Shown here: positions 46,297 to 55,421 of the stretch, piece by piece
Position numbering within the stretch: the stretch's first letter is position 1
How the letters are laid out: every line of letters starts with the position of its first letter
From: Methylobacter sp.
Lineage (GTDB): Bacteria; Pseudomonadota; Gammaproteobacteria; Methylococcales; Methylomonadaceae
Length of the DNA stretch: 64,000 bases
Direction of reading: 5' to 3'
NCBI RefSeq assembly: GCF_023227905.1
Contig: NZ_JALOCF010000001.1
Location: 1 to 64,000, forward strand
The notes under the pieces: generated by a model
The model's input: only the letters and a program-made list of their open reading frames with translations
The model's database searches: none
What the model was told of the DNA's origin: nothing
Position numbers and translations under genes: made by a program

Positions 46297-47190
46297 ATGA
46301 AATATCCTATCACCCTCGACGCACTGGAAGTACTGGATGCGATTGACCGAAAAGGCAGCTTTGCCGCCGCAGCCAATGAACTGTTCCGGGTGCCTTCGGC
46401 AATCTCTTATGCCGTACAGAAACTGGAACAGGACCTTGATGTGGTTTTGTTTCGCAAGGAAGGCAGAAAGGCCGTACTAACCCAGGCCGGAAAAGTGTTG
46501 CTTGAACAAGGCAGGGAGATTCTGGAAGCAACTGAACGCTTGGCTATCGCCACCAAAAAAACTCATAGCGGTTGGGAACCTGTGTTCAATATCGCGATAG
46601 ATTCAATTTTAAGTTTTGACTTCATCTATCCGTTAATAATGAGGTTTTATGAGGTACTGCCGGATATTGAAATCAATATTTATGAGGAAGTGTTAGGCGG
46701 CGCGCAAGAAGCGATAACCAGCAACCGGGCTGACCTGGTCATAGGCGCAGGCGTTGAACCCGCATCAAATCAGGGTATTAAATACCAAAAAATCCGGCAG
46801 ATCGAATGGGTTTTCACCGTTGCGCCGGATCATCAGCTGACCCAAGCGCAACTGCCGCTATCCCGGCAGCAGATTGAACAGCACCGTTTTATCGTGGTCA
46901 GGGATTCATCCAGAAACCAGGCTCCGCAAAGCCACAGGGTATTCAGCAAGCGGCCGGTGTTAAGCGTGCCGTCAATGTCAGAAAAAATTAATGCCTTGCG
47001 CTCGGGGTTAGGTGTCGGCTTTTTACCGGCCCACCGGGTTCAGCACCTGCTTGAACAAGGCCAGCTGATCGCGCTACCGGTAGAAGACGCGATACCGGCA
47101 GAGACTCTTCACATAGCCTGGAAAACAACCAGTAAAGGCAAAGTCTTGCACTGGTTTATCGAGCAGCTGTCTCGATATGATTTCACTTAA
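46297..47190 (+). CDS. LysR family transcriptional regulator
   Basis: 297 residues. N-terminal helix-turn-helix (ALEVLDAIDRKGSFAAAANE, PSAISYAVQKLEQDLDVVLF) and a C-terminal periplasmic-binding-like effector domain (NIAIDSILSFDFIYPLI, ADLVIGAG, RSGLGVGFLPAHRV). Divergent placement marks the DoxX-pirin-nitroreductase operon as its likely target. Its last eight bases overlap the convergent parE-like gene. Confidence 0.94.
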   Translation: MKYPITLDALEVLDAIDRKGSFAAAANELFRVPSAISYAVQKLEQDLDVVLFRKEGRKAVLTQAGKVLLEQGREILEATERLAIATKKTHSGWEPVFNIAIDSILSFDFIYPLIMRFYEVLPDIEINIYEEVLGGAQEAITSNRADLVIGAGVEPASNQGIKYQKIRQIEWVFTVAPDHQLTQAQLPLSRQQIEQHRFIVVRDSSRNQAPQSHRVFSKRPVLSVPSMSEKINALRSGLGVGFLPAHRVQHLLEQGQLIALPVEDAIPAETLHIAWKTTSKGKVLHWFIEQLSRYDFT

Positions 47191-47482
47191 GATTTGTAAA
47201 ATAGTCGCTCGACAAAAGGCGGAAACTGGACAATATGCGCTCTATCCGTACTAGGTCGGTATATGCCGTGTAAAAAATCAAATACCGGCCAAAAGGAACA
47301 ACGCGAATACCTGCCCCTAATTCCTCGCGCAAGGGTGCGGCTTCTGGAAACATGATTATATTGCGGCAACGCTCACGGATTTCGCCGATAAACGACAATG
47401 CACGGCGCGGATTGTCGCGGGCAATGTAATCGGCGATTTCTTCAAGATCGAGTTCGGCGAAAGTCGAAAAAACACATTTCAT
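47183..47482 (-). CDS. parE: ParE/RelE-family toxin
   Basis: 99 residues with the ParE/RelE fold: VFSTFAELDLEEIADYIARD, a middle ELGAGIRVVPFGRYLIFYT and VRIERILSSFR. ParE toxins poison DNA gyrase. It follows the antitoxin gene after six bases. Note that the symbol means the toxin, not topoisomerase IV subunit B. Confidence 0.88.
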   Translation of the reverse strand: MKCVFSTFAELDLEEIADYIARDNPRRALSFIGEIRERCRNIIMFPEAAPLREELGAGIRVVPFGRYLIFYTAYTDLVRIERILSSFRLLSSDYFTNLK

Positions 47483-47488
47483 GAAGTA

Positions 47489-47749
47489 TCAAGCTTGCGA
47501 ATCGACCATGGCCTGATACTTAGCCTCAAGACGTGTAAAAACATCCTCGGCACGCAGCTCTGGACTGTTAATCCCTTCGCGTATTTTTACCCGGTATTCC
47601 TCCAACTCGATTTCCCGCAGCCGCTCCCGCTCCTCAAGCTCGCGCAATGCATCACGCACAACCTCGCTTGCACTAGCGTAGCGTCCGCTTTCGATCTGCT
47701 GACGGATGAACTGTTCAAAGTGATCGCCTATGGCGTAACTGGATGGCAT
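47489..47749 (-). CDS. parD: ParD-family antitoxin
   Basis: 86 residues from ATG 47747-47749, which gives the typical start MPSSYAIGDHFEQFIRQQIE. Ribbon-helix-helix DNA-binding part followed by ASASEVVRDALRELEERERL and a toxin-binding tail. A longer frame starts at 47872 but overlaps the HlyD gene and does not match the family. It likely represses its own operon at the palindrome upstream. Confidence 0.9.
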   Translation of the reverse strand: MPSSYAIGDHFEQFIRQQIESGRYASASEVVRDALRELEERERLREIELEEYRVKIREGINSPELRAEDVFTRLEAKYQAMVDSQA

Positions 47750-47783
47750 CGCAATAACTCTCTTCGATAGACTGCTTTCAATG

Positions 47784-47800
47784 TTATCAATTATTGATAA
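47784..47800. promoter_or_regulatory. ParD operator
   Basis: Perfect 17-base palindrome TTATCAATTATTGATAA, 35 bases upstream of the antitoxin start, in the short gap before the HlyD gene end. ParD antitoxins bind such sites to repress their own promoter. Confidence 0.6.
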
Positions 47801-47831
47801 GCCATACAATGATAAAACTTGCCAGCCAATT

Positions 47832-49031
47832 TCAACTACCTCTCTGATTTTTTGCCTGCCTATTACCTTCAATAATCTTCTGAATCAAAGCCTCGGCACC
47901 ATCCAGCTGATGATCGTAAACTTCGGTTTTATAGGCGGTAGCAGGCGTCGTGGTTAACGGCTCCAGAACCGAACGCCCAGGATGATCGGTATCGATCCGC
48001 ACCACTGCCGACAGTCCTGGCCGCAGCGGCTTGGCCTTTAGCTCTTCGGCACGCAAGCCGATCCGTACCGGCACCCGCTCGACGATATGGATATAGTTGC
48101 CGGTCGCGTTATCCGGCGGCAACAGGCCAAATACGCTGCCGGTACCGGCGCCCAGCCCCTGCACTTCGCCGTGATAAACGACCTCGGAACCGTACAGATC
48201 GACGGTGATTTCCACCGGCTGGCCGGGTTGCACATCGGCCAGCTCGTTTTCCAGAAAATTGGCTTCCACCCATAAATAATCGAGCGGTACGATAGCCAGC
48301 AGCGGCGTCTCAGGCCGCACCTGCTCACCCGGCTGAATAGTACGCTTGGCGACGAAACCGGACACCGGCGCGACAATCTGCTGCCGGGCATTATCCAGAT
48401 AAGCCTGTTTCAGCGCGGCGACCGCCTGCAACACCTTCGGGTTATCGGCCGGGCTGGTGTTCTGGATCAACGCTTCGGCTCCGGCCAGTTCGGCGCGAAT
48501 CTGGCGAACGTCGGCCTCCAGCTCTCGGACCTGAAACTCGCTATTTTCAATCTGCTGCGCCGATACCGCCCCGTCGCCAGCCACGCTGCGATAGCGGGCC
48601 AAATCGCGTTGACTGCGATTCAAAATCGCCTCTTTGGCGGCCAGTTTCTGGCGCAACATATCGGCCTGGCTGAACGAAGTTTCGATCTGCCGCACGCTAT
48701 CGGCCAAATTGGCTTCGGCCCGCTCCAGCGCCACTTGCGCCTGCAAGCCGTCGAGCCGCACCAGCACATCGCCCTGCTTCACATACTGGGTGTTGTCGAC
48801 CCGCACATCCACGACCGTGCCGCTGGTTTGCGCCTTCAGCGGAGCCAGGTTGCCGGTAATATAGGCATCATTGGTGACCACGGTATGGCTGGCAAATTTC
48901 CACCAATAAAGCAGAGTTATCAATCCGGCCAGAAACGCGACGGCAGTCACCAGCAACAGCCGGTAGCCTCGATGCTGCCGACGCTGATGAAAGCCTAAAT
49001 GGCGCTGGGGTTTGGTTTGGGTATTCGTCAT
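47832..49031 (-). CDS. HlyD/EmrA family periplasmic adaptor
   Basis: 399 residues from ATG 49029-49031. One N-terminal membrane helix (YRLLLVTAVAFLAGLITLLY), a biotinyl-lipoyl-like domain (NLAPLKAQTSGTVVDVRVDN), a long hairpin (GLQAQVALERAEANLADSV on) and a beta-barrel part (QPGEQVRPETPLLAIVPLDY). It bridges the EmrB-like pump and a TolC-like channel. It is the last gene of the pump operon, separated from the channel gene by a palindromic element and a duplicated junction. Confidence 0.94.
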   Translation of the reverse strand: MTNTQTKPQRHLGFHQRRQHRGYRLLLVTAVAFLAGLITLLYWWKFASHTVVTNDAYITGNLAPLKAQTSGTVVDVRVDNTQYVKQGDVLVRLDGLQAQVALERAEANLADSVRQIETSFSQADMLRQKLAAKEAILNRSQRDLARYRSVAGDGAVSAQQIENSEFQVRELEADVRQIRAELAGAEALIQNTSPADNPKVLQAVAALKQAYLDNARQQIVAPVSGFVAKRTIQPGEQVRPETPLLAIVPLDYLWVEANFLENELADVQPGQPVEITVDLYGSEVVYHGEVQGLGAGTGSVFGLLPPDNATGNYIHIVERVPVRIGLRAEELKAKPLRPGLSAVVRIDTDHPGRSVLEPLTTTPATAYKTEVYDHQLDGAEALIQKIIEGNRQAKNQRGS

Positions 49032-49076
49032 GGCTCTGCCTACCTTATCGGGCAATACTGTTGATTTTAGAACGCT

Positions 49077-49200
49077 CTCGTTCCCACGGGCTCCGTGGGA
49101 ATGCAGTCAAGGCGCTGCGCCGCGAATCACGTCCAGCCTCTGGCGTATACGGGACGCAGCGCGTCCTGCACTGCGTTCCCACGCGGCGCGTGAGAACGAG
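49077..49200. repeat. Palindromic element, family CTCGTTCCCACG, inside the efflux operon
   Basis: 124-base element with terminal inverted parts CTCGTTCCCACG and CGTGAGAACGAG and inner hairpins (CCCACGGGCTCCGTGGG). It is flanked by two diverged copies of the tolC-hlyD junction (48997-49043 and 49211-49255). The type is common between genes in many proteobacteria. Confidence 0.75.
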
Positions 49201-49237
49201 GAAAAATACGAAATGACGCTGGGATTTGGTTTGTATA

Positions 49238-50707
49238 TCAGTCATTGTGTCCTACTTTGCTCGACACTCTCATCGTTGTGTTTTCGTATCCGCCGCCCAA
49301 CGCTTCGATCAGGCCGACCGCAGCCAGCAGATGGGCGCTATGCAGTTCGCTGGCGGTCAGCCGCTGCTGAACCAAGGCCGCTTCTGCGTCGATAATGCCG
49401 TCACGCGTACTAAGCCCGGCCCGGTAACGTTTTCCGGCCAGCGTTGATGCGGCTCCTGCTGCCTCCAGCGCGCGTTCCTGGGCGGCATCATGTTCCAGCG
49501 TTTTTCGCCATTCGGCCAGACTATCGGCGACCTGCTGCACCGCTGCCAGCAGCGTGCCGTTGTAGCTTTCGGCCGCGGCATCGTAAACCGCCTGCTGGTT
49601 CTTCAATTCCGCCTCCAGCCGCCCGCCTTCAAAAATCGGCAGGGAAACAGTCGGCCCCATGCCGTAAGCCACGCTGGCGCCATGGGACAGGAACAAATCT
49701 TTCAGATTAAGGCTGCGCAAACCGGCAAAACCGACCAGATTGACGTCCGGATAAAAATTGGTTTTCGCGACATTGATCAACTGCGCAGCAGACTCCACCT
49801 GCCACATTGCCGCCGCCACGTCCGGGCGATGCGCCAGCAACCCCAGCGATAACGCTTCCGGCTGCGGCAGGTGTCCGGCAACCTCGGTCTTCTGAACATG
49901 AATGCTTCTGCCCCAGTCCGGCCCCTGTCCGACCAGCGCCGCCAGTCGGTTGCGCAGCACTTGCGACTGATTGCGCACAGCGGTTTCGCGTTGCCGCGCC
50001 GCTTCCAGCAGCTGCTCGGCGGCATAAACCAAGTCCTGGCTGGTTAATCCGCGTTGCCAGCGCAGCTCGGCCAATTGCCGTTTTTCCCCGGCTTTTTCAC
50101 TCAGCGCGTGGGCCAGCTCGATGTCTTCCTCGGCTGCGCACAGACGGATATAGCTGCGGGCGATGGCGGTGCTCAGCATCAGCCGGGCCATCGCCAACTC
50201 CGAAGCCTGCGCGCGCTCCTTGCCCAACGCCGCTTCCAGATTCGACTTATCCTTGCCCCACAAATCGAGGTGATAGCGAAACACCACCGGATCAATGTAC
50301 GCGCCGGTGAAAGTCTGGCCGCCTGCCGGGCCGTAAAAATCGGTCGCTGAAAAGCGGCGGTGATGCAGTTCGGCGTTGGCATAGAGGCTCGGCAGCATCT
50401 CGGCAGCCTGAAAATCGGCTACCGCCTCCGCCTGGGTCAAACGCGCCGCTGCCGCATGCAGGCTTGGGCTGTCTTTCAATGCGGTATCTATCAAGCGGTT
50501 CAGCTCGGCGTTATGAAATTCCTGCCACCACTGCGCTCTCGGCCATTCGCTGACGATTTTTTCGGCTTGGGCATCGCCGTTCAGGGTTTGCTTCAGGCTG
50601 GGCATTTCCAGCAATTTGGCTCGCGATCCGTCCTCCGGCATGAATGCGCATCCATTCAAAAGAGACAGTCCTACTGCCAACAAGGCCGTTTTGTTAAACT
50701 TGAACAT
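49238..50707 (-). CDS. TolC/NodT-type outer membrane efflux lipoprotein
   Basis: 489 residues. Lipobox LLNGC after MFKFNKTALLAVGLSL; then the OEP repeats: LIDTALKDSPSLHAAAARLT, LDLWGKDKSNLEAALG, IAVVTPNFYPDVNLVGF-like (VAKTNFYPDVNLVGFAGL) and LPIFEGGRLEAELK. It forms the outer-membrane duct of the tripartite pump encoded by the flanking genes. Two bases separate it from the MFS pump gene upstream. Confidence 0.95.
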   Translation of the reverse strand: MFKFNKTALLAVGLSLLNGCAFMPEDGSRAKLLEMPSLKQTLNGDAQAEKIVSEWPRAQWWQEFHNAELNRLIDTALKDSPSLHAAAARLTQAEAVADFQAAEMLPSLYANAELHHRRFSATDFYGPAGGQTFTGAYIDPVVFRYHLDLWGKDKSNLEAALGKERAQASELAMARLMLSTAIARSYIRLCAAEEDIELAHALSEKAGEKRQLAELRWQRGLTSQDLVYAAEQLLEAARQRETAVRNQSQVLRNRLAALVGQGPDWGRSIHVQKTEVAGHLPQPEALSLGLLAHRPDVAAAMWQVESAAQLINVAKTNFYPDVNLVGFAGLRSLNLKDLFLSHGASVAYGMGPTVSLPIFEGGRLEAELKNQQAVYDAAAESYNGTLLAAVQQVADSLAEWRKTLEHDAAQERALEAAGAASTLAGKRYRAGLSTRDGIIDAEAALVQQRLTASELHSAHLLAAVGLIEALGGGYENTTMRVSSKVGHND

Positions 50708-50709
50708 GA

Positions 50710-52362
50710 CTACGGCTCCTCCATCAGCTCTTCCAGAGCGGCTTGGCGACTGTCTTCCTTAACAGTAACAGGCGGTTTGGGTTTGACCGGATCGGCGATC
50801 CAGACCACTGCCGCCAAGCCCAGGAATAACCAAGCCGTCAACCGGAAAGTATCGTCCAGACCGAGAATCGCAGCATGTTGACCGGCCATTCCCGCCAACT
50901 TAGCATTGGCCAGCTGACCGTGCAGACCGGCGGCATGCAGCCTGGCGATAATGTCGCCGGACCCGCCATCGTGCAGCGAAAAGTTTTCGATCAGTCGGCT
51001 TTGGTGAAAGGCGGCGCGCCGTTCCCAAAACACGCTTAATAATGGCGAGGCGACACTGCCACCCAGCACCCGCAACATGCCGCCCAATTCCACTGCCTGG
51101 GCTTGCCGTCTCGGCGTCAGGCCGGACAGAAACAAGGTGGTCAGCGGCACGAACAACGCCCCCAGGCAAAGGCCTTCCAACACCTGCGCCCACAAGGTCT
51201 GCGTAAACCAGCCGCCGCGCCCGAAAAAGTCGTAGCGACTGGTCCAGGTGCAATAAAGAGCAAACAGCAGCATGTTTAAACTGACCAACAGGCGGGCATC
51301 GAAACGATGCACAATCCGGTGCATGACGCTGGCCACAGGTTTAGCCAGAAACACCAGCGGCAATAACGCGCTGCCGGCCAAGAACGACGTATAACCGGCC
51401 ACCACCTGCAAGCGTACCAGCAGCACCGACAACAAGCCGTACATCAACATAAAGCTTACGCTGAGCATGACGCTGCCGATCGCGAAATTGCGCCGCGCGA
51501 ACAGCCTTAAATCGAGCAGCGGCGAGGGCTCCGCCAGTTCCCACACGATGAAGTAGGCCAGCATCAGCAAACCTGCAAGCGCTACGGCGATCAACCCGTT
51601 CGAGTTGAACCAGTCCGCATCCTGGCCCTGATTCAGCACGGTCTGTAAACAAACCAGCGCGCCTGTCAACAGCACAAAACCCACGCGATCGAACGGCATT
51701 TTCTTCTGCGGGGATTGCCTGTCGAACAGCAAAGCCCAGACCAATGCCGCAGCCAGCAACGGCAGCGGCCCATTCAGGTAGAACAGCCAGCGCCAGCCCA
51801 AATGATCGGCTATCCAGCCACCGGCGGCCGGGCCGAGCGTGAACGGAGTCAGCGCGGCGATGCTCCACAGCGACACTGCAAAGGATTTGGAAGATTCCGG
51901 GTATTCGCGCATCAGCAAGGTTTGCGACAGTGGGATAGTCAAGCCGCCGAAAAAACCCTGCAATGCCCTGCCCGATAAAAACCAGAACAAATCGCCAGTC
52001 ATTGCGCACAGCAGCGAAGCCAGCGTCATCGCGATCATGGACCACAGATACAACCGGACTTCTCCGACCGCGTTAGCCAGCCAGGAACTGACCGGCAGCG
52101 ACAACGCCAGGCTAATGAAGTAGTAGGTCTGCATCCAGCTGGCGTGACTGGGGCTGACGCCCAGATCGCCGGTGGCGTGCAGGACGACGGAGGCAAATGC
52201 GCCGGTGTTGAACAATACCAGGACGTTGCCCAGCAGCAAGCCGAAGTTCAGGAAGAAAAACTGCACGCCAGTCAGCGTACGCTTGCCGACGTGGCCGTTA
52301 TTCAGGCTGTCGTGGGTTAATGTTGCCCAAGCAGCCCGGGCATTTTTGTCGGTTGAGGTCAT
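50710..52362 (-). CDS. DHA2-family MFS drug transporter (EmrB-like)
   Basis: 550 residues from ATG 52360-52362 (AAGGAG upstream). Fourteen transmembrane helices with motif C-like GPAAGGWIADHLGWRWLFYLN and the start VSPSHASWMQTYYFISLALS. It is a proton-driven exporter working with the HlyD-type adaptor and TolC-type channel of the same operon. Substrate unknown. Confidence 0.95.
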   Translation of the reverse strand: MTSTDKNARAAWATLTHDSLNNGHVGKRTLTGVQFFFLNFGLLLGNVLVLFNTGAFASVVLHATGDLGVSPSHASWMQTYYFISLALSLPVSSWLANAVGEVRLYLWSMIAMTLASLLCAMTGDLFWFLSGRALQGFFGGLTIPLSQTLLMREYPESSKSFAVSLWSIAALTPFTLGPAAGGWIADHLGWRWLFYLNGPLPLLAAALVWALLFDRQSPQKKMPFDRVGFVLLTGALVCLQTVLNQGQDADWFNSNGLIAVALAGLLMLAYFIVWELAEPSPLLDLRLFARRNFAIGSVMLSVSFMLMYGLLSVLLVRLQVVAGYTSFLAGSALLPLVFLAKPVASVMHRIVHRFDARLLVSLNMLLFALYCTWTSRYDFFGRGGWFTQTLWAQVLEGLCLGALFVPLTTLFLSGLTPRRQAQAVELGGMLRVLGGSVASPLLSVFWERRAAFHQSRLIENFSLHDGGSGDIIARLHAAGLHGQLANAKLAGMAGQHAAILGLDDTFRLTAWLFLGLAAVVWIADPVKPKPPVTVKEDSRQAALEELMEEP

Positions 52363-52684
52363 GGCTTTGGAGTCTCCTTGGACTCGCAACAAAAGGATGT
52401 TATCCGTATCATTGCAAGTGCCGTGCCGGAGTCAGCAAAAACCAGTTTAATACTTCTAAATCATAAGCTTAAGGAATTATATAATAGGCAAACAAACACC
52501 ATGTAAACATAATTTCACTAAATATCGTTAAATTTACGAAATATAGTGACTTTACGCTGCTCGCTGGCTTTCCTTGTGCCTGGGGCAAGTTGCATAGCCA
52601 AGTGTTCAGCCTCCTTCCCCATGCGGAATGTAAATTCTTGAAGAAAGTAGTATTTAGAAGTTCATGCCATGAAGAGTTTAAACC

Positions 52685-52798
52685 GTGAAATCATGCCTGT
52701 TAATTTCGATTATTGCTGTCGGCTGTGCCGGCACCGATGGCAAGAACGTTTTCGGTACCGTCGATAGCGGTTTGGCTACCGTAAGGCAAACCGCGTAA
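52685..52798 (+). CDS. Possible very small lipoprotein
   Basis: 37 codons starting at GTG: KSCLLISIIAVGCAGTDGKN then VFGTVDSGLATVRQTA. The lipobox AVGC is well placed. No strong ribosome site is visible, and the region around it is decayed, so it may be a remnant. Too short to assign. Confidence 0.35.
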   Translation: MKSCLLISIIAVGCAGTDGKNVFGTVDSGLATVRQTA

Positions 52799-53025
52799 AC
52801 AGGGAGGGCTGTCCATGAAGCCCCACCTACAATCTGTAGCTTAAATTGTAAATACATGGTTTTACGTATTTCTATTTCTTGCAAAAAGGTTAGCCTATCA
52901 ATTTTGATCAACGACGCTAGATTTGTTTTTTGAGTCGTTGATGCCGCCAGTCATAAAAGTTACCTGTGGACATTTTTTGGGATTCGGTATTTTTATCGCG
53001 ATTACAATTTCCTGTATCAGTCGGC
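52799..53025. other. Decayed non-coding stretch before the oxidase remnant
   Basis: Together with 52450-52684 this stretch holds no intact gene. Around 52970-53020 one frame reads GHFLGFGIFIAITIS, which may belong to the start of the oxidase remnant that follows. Confidence 0.35.
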
Positions 53026-53237
53026 ATGTCCCTGGTCCTGGTTATCTTTGAAGCGCTGATGGGAATGACCATAAGCTATTATCCTTATAGGCCCTCCATC
53101 CCCCGGCAACCATAATGGAAGCGGCATCTTCCAGAAAAACATTGATATTCATGCTTACCGGCATCGGTTTTTTAGTTCCGGTAATGCTTGTTTATAGCGG
53201 CTATCAGTGTTTTGTTTTTCGGGAAAAGGAAGAATGA
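53026..53237 (+). pseudogene. Remnant of cytochrome bd-type (cyanide-insensitive) oxidase subunit II
   Basis: Two pieces in different frames. First, 53026-53115 reads SLVLVIFEALMGMTISYYPY then RPSI; second, 53115-53237 reads EAASSRKTLIFMLTGIGFLV then PVMLVYSGYQCFVFREKEE and stops. CydB/CioB proteins end with an almost identical pattern (AISLWPYIVPPSIT, WDAAAP, LFLLVGVLFLLPVVLAYT-like, then YYVFRGK). The connecting segment contains at least one frameshift and the first 300 or so codons are missing. So an oxidase gene has been lost here. Confidence 0.7.
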
Positions 53238-53417
53238 AGATGGCGATGCCAGTTAGCAGAATCAAAAAAATTGGGGTCAAAATTATTCTACCCTGCCCCT
53301 TTTGCGCGATCAGCCCGCAAAGGCTTACTGGCAGCTTGGCCCCATGCCCGCTACCACCTTAGTTGATACTTGCTAAAGACAAACCATTAAAGCAACGTTA
53401 CCGAGAGAGGATGAGTT

Positions 53418-53834
53418 ATGAGCAATCAGACACCAGAAAATAAACCTCACACAGCGCCTGCAACGAGCTTCGGCATTTTTTATCCGCTTGGCTATATTGT
53501 CGTCGCATTTCCTAAACAAGAGGATGCGCAACAGGTACAACGAGATCTTATAACCGGTGGTTATGACCAGGCGGATTGTGAACTCTATACGAGCGAAGCG
53601 GTGGCTGACGCCGCACAGCGTAATCTCACCGATAATACGGGCTTTTTGGCGCGCTTGGGCTGGGCCGACGAGGCCGTAAACGCCCATTTGGAAGCAGCCA
53701 GGCAAGGCTCCGCGTTTTTGCTAATCTATGCACCCGGCGATACGGATGCGGCGCGCGCGATGAATGTCATTCGTCGCGTGCCGTTTGATTTTGCGCATCG
53801 TTACCAGCGCTTCACGATTGAGAAACTGAAGTAA
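53418..53834 (+). CDS. Small protein, possibly general-stress YflT-like
   Basis: 138 residues, ATG preceded by GAGAGGATGAGTT. A Pro-rich start is followed by a ferredoxin-like pattern IVVAFPKQEDAQQVQRDLIT, DQADCELYTSEAV, NTGFLARLGWADEAVNAHLE and GSAFLLIYAPGDTDAARAM, which resembles the arrangement in general stress protein 17M/YflT domains. No signal peptide. Family assignment is tentative; neighbours are remnants. Confidence 0.6.
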   Translation: MSNQTPENKPHTAPATSFGIFYPLGYIVVAFPKQEDAQQVQRDLITGGYDQADCELYTSEAVADAAQRNLTDNTGFLARLGWADEAVNAHLEAARQGSAFLLIYAPGDTDAARAMNVIRRVPFDFAHRYQRFTIEKLK

Positions 53835-53888
53835 TTAATCGCCACTGCCAGACAGGCTATCATGAGCGATAAATCAAAAAATGTTTCG

Positions 53889-53927
53889 AGGGACTCGGTC
53901 TTATACCCTTCCCATGACGGAGTCCCT
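53889..53927. terminator. Stem-loop after the YflT-like gene
   Basis: Arms AGGGACTC and GAGTCCCT, extended by partly paired flanks, about 55 bases past the stop at 53834. The rest of the 350-base gap up to the porin gene holds an NtrC-type remnant on the minus strand. Confidence 0.4.
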
Positions 53928-54007
53928 CTGCCCTTGCTCGGCGAAGAAGCGCGCAAGAAAATGTAAAAAAAAACGACGCCTGATTTTGGCACAGTCCCAC
54001 GGCTATT

Positions 54008-54091
54008 TTAGCGATCCTGCCCACGCAATGACGCCTGTAGTTCACGGACGTTGCCGGGCCAGGTTGGGAATTGTTTCAACCCGATAAAAAG
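54008..54091 (-). pseudogene. Remnant of an NtrC/NorR-type sigma-54 activator, downstream piece
   Basis: A 27-codon minus-strand frame reads LFIGLKQFPTWPGNVRELQA and ends SLRGQDR. The string WPGNVREL is the hallmark at the end of the sigma-54 AAA+ domain and is unlikely by chance. A second piece that would come earlier in such a protein lies at 59006-59206 on the same strand. Confidence 0.65.
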
Positions 54092-54186
54092 TTATTCCAA
54101 TAATCTGGAAATAAATTTGTATCGTATAAATAACTTGTTGTTATAAAAACAAAAATTAATAATTTATCTATTTCGGGAGAACACAA

Positions 54187-55389
54187 GTGAAAACTTTAAC
54201 CGCTAAAAAATATATCGTCGGAGGGATGTTGATTGTGCTGGCTGGTGGCGTTCATGCCGAACTGACTTCCCAATCCAAAGGCTTGCTGGAAGCCACCGGC
54301 ATCAATGAATTCGAATTTATGCAAAACCTGCATTTAACCGCAGGCGGCTGGGTTTCGGCGGGCGTAACCTATAATGCCAACGATCCGGCCGACAAATTTA
54401 ACGGCCCGAACGCCTATAGCGAGCGAGATTCTGAGCTTCAGATGAATCAGCTATATCTGTTTATTGAGCGAAAAGTCGATAAACAAGGCAAGGACTGGGA
54501 TATTGGCGGCCGTGCCGACTTTATGTTTGGAACCGATGCCTATAAAACGCAGGCTTTCGATCATTGGGACTCCAATCTGATTTCCTCGAATGATCTGCGT
54601 TTATATGATGTCGCCTTTCCACAGGCGTATGCCGAAATTTTTGCTCCGCTGGGCAACGGCTTGTCTATCAAAGCCGGTCATTTTTATACCATCATCGGCA
54701 AAGAAGGCGTTACCGCTCCGGGCAATTTCTTTTATTCCAGAAATTACAGCTTTACCTGGCAAGGTCCGTTCACTCATACCGGCGTTTTGCTAAATTATCC
54801 GGTCAACAGCAAGTTCTCAATCGATGCCGGTGCCGTGATGGGCTGGGATAACGTCGACAACGAAGCTGGAGCCTGGAATTTCATCGGGGGCGCTACCTGG
54901 AAAATCAGTGACTCTACCTCGACAAGCCTTCATGCCATCACCGGAGACTGGGATGAATCGGTATCAGCCAATCGCACGCGATATACTTTTCTCATCAATC
55001 ATGATTTCACTCCGAAATTTCATTACACTTTTCAACACGATTACACTTTCCAGGATCAACACCCTCTTCTCGGCGGCGGCACAGCACACTGGTACGGCAT
55101 CAATAACTTCCTGACTTATGACATCAACAACCAGTTGTCGGCCGGACTTCGCGCAGAATGGTTCAGGGATCATGAGGGCGTCCGCGTCACTCAAAATGTC
55201 AGAGGCGGTCCGCTGAATGGTTCCAGCAGTTATTATGGAATGACTGCCGGCTTAAATTGGAAACCGATGGGCTGGTTGGTCGTTCGACCTGAAGTCCGTT
55301 ACGACTGGGCCGATAAAGCTCGAGCCTTTGATGCCGGCAACAAAGGCGACCAGTTCACCTTCGCAACGGACGTGATCGTAAAATTTTAA
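54187..55389 (+). CDS. Outer membrane porin, BBP2/DUF1597-like
   Basis: 400 residues. GTG start with GGGAGA upstream; signal peptide ending at VHAELTS. Beta-barrel features are many alternating strands with aromatic girdles (NLHLTAGGWVSAGVTYNAND, LYLFIERKVDK, YAEIFAPLGNGLSIKAGHFY) and a C-terminal Phe (VIVKF). The family occurs near transport and nutrient genes; here it precedes a phosphate transporter on the opposite strand. Substrate unknown. A terminator follows. Confidence 0.85.
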   Translation: MKTLTAKKYIVGGMLIVLAGGVHAELTSQSKGLLEATGINEFEFMQNLHLTAGGWVSAGVTYNANDPADKFNGPNAYSERDSELQMNQLYLFIERKVDKQGKDWDIGGRADFMFGTDAYKTQAFDHWDSNLISSNDLRLYDVAFPQAYAEIFAPLGNGLSIKAGHFYTIIGKEGVTAPGNFFYSRNYSFTWQGPFTHTGVLLNYPVNSKFSIDAGAVMGWDNVDNEAGAWNFIGGATWKISDSTSTSLHAITGDWDESVSANRTRYTFLINHDFTPKFHYTFQHDYTFQDQHPLLGGGTAHWYGINNFLTYDINNQLSAGLRAEWFRDHEGVRVTQNVRGGPLNGSSSYYGMTAGLNWKPMGWLVVRPEVRYDWADKARAFDAGNKGDQFTFATDVIVKF

Positions 55390-55421
55390 TCCGCTTTGCA
55401 AGCGTGCTTTTCAAATTTCTA

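Noticed and set aside
47750..47872. Longer start for the ParD antitoxin
   Set aside because: It would overlap the adaptor gene and include the palindromic operator; the inner ATG gives the standard ParD start.
50900..52045. Large minus-strand alternative frames within the MFS gene
   Set aside because: They are out-of-frame readings of GC-rich transporter sequence; the 550-residue MFS protein accounts for the region.
53860..54045. Minus-strand frame of 61 codons over the NtrC-type remnant
   Set aside because: It is in a different frame from the WPGNVREL string and has no family features.
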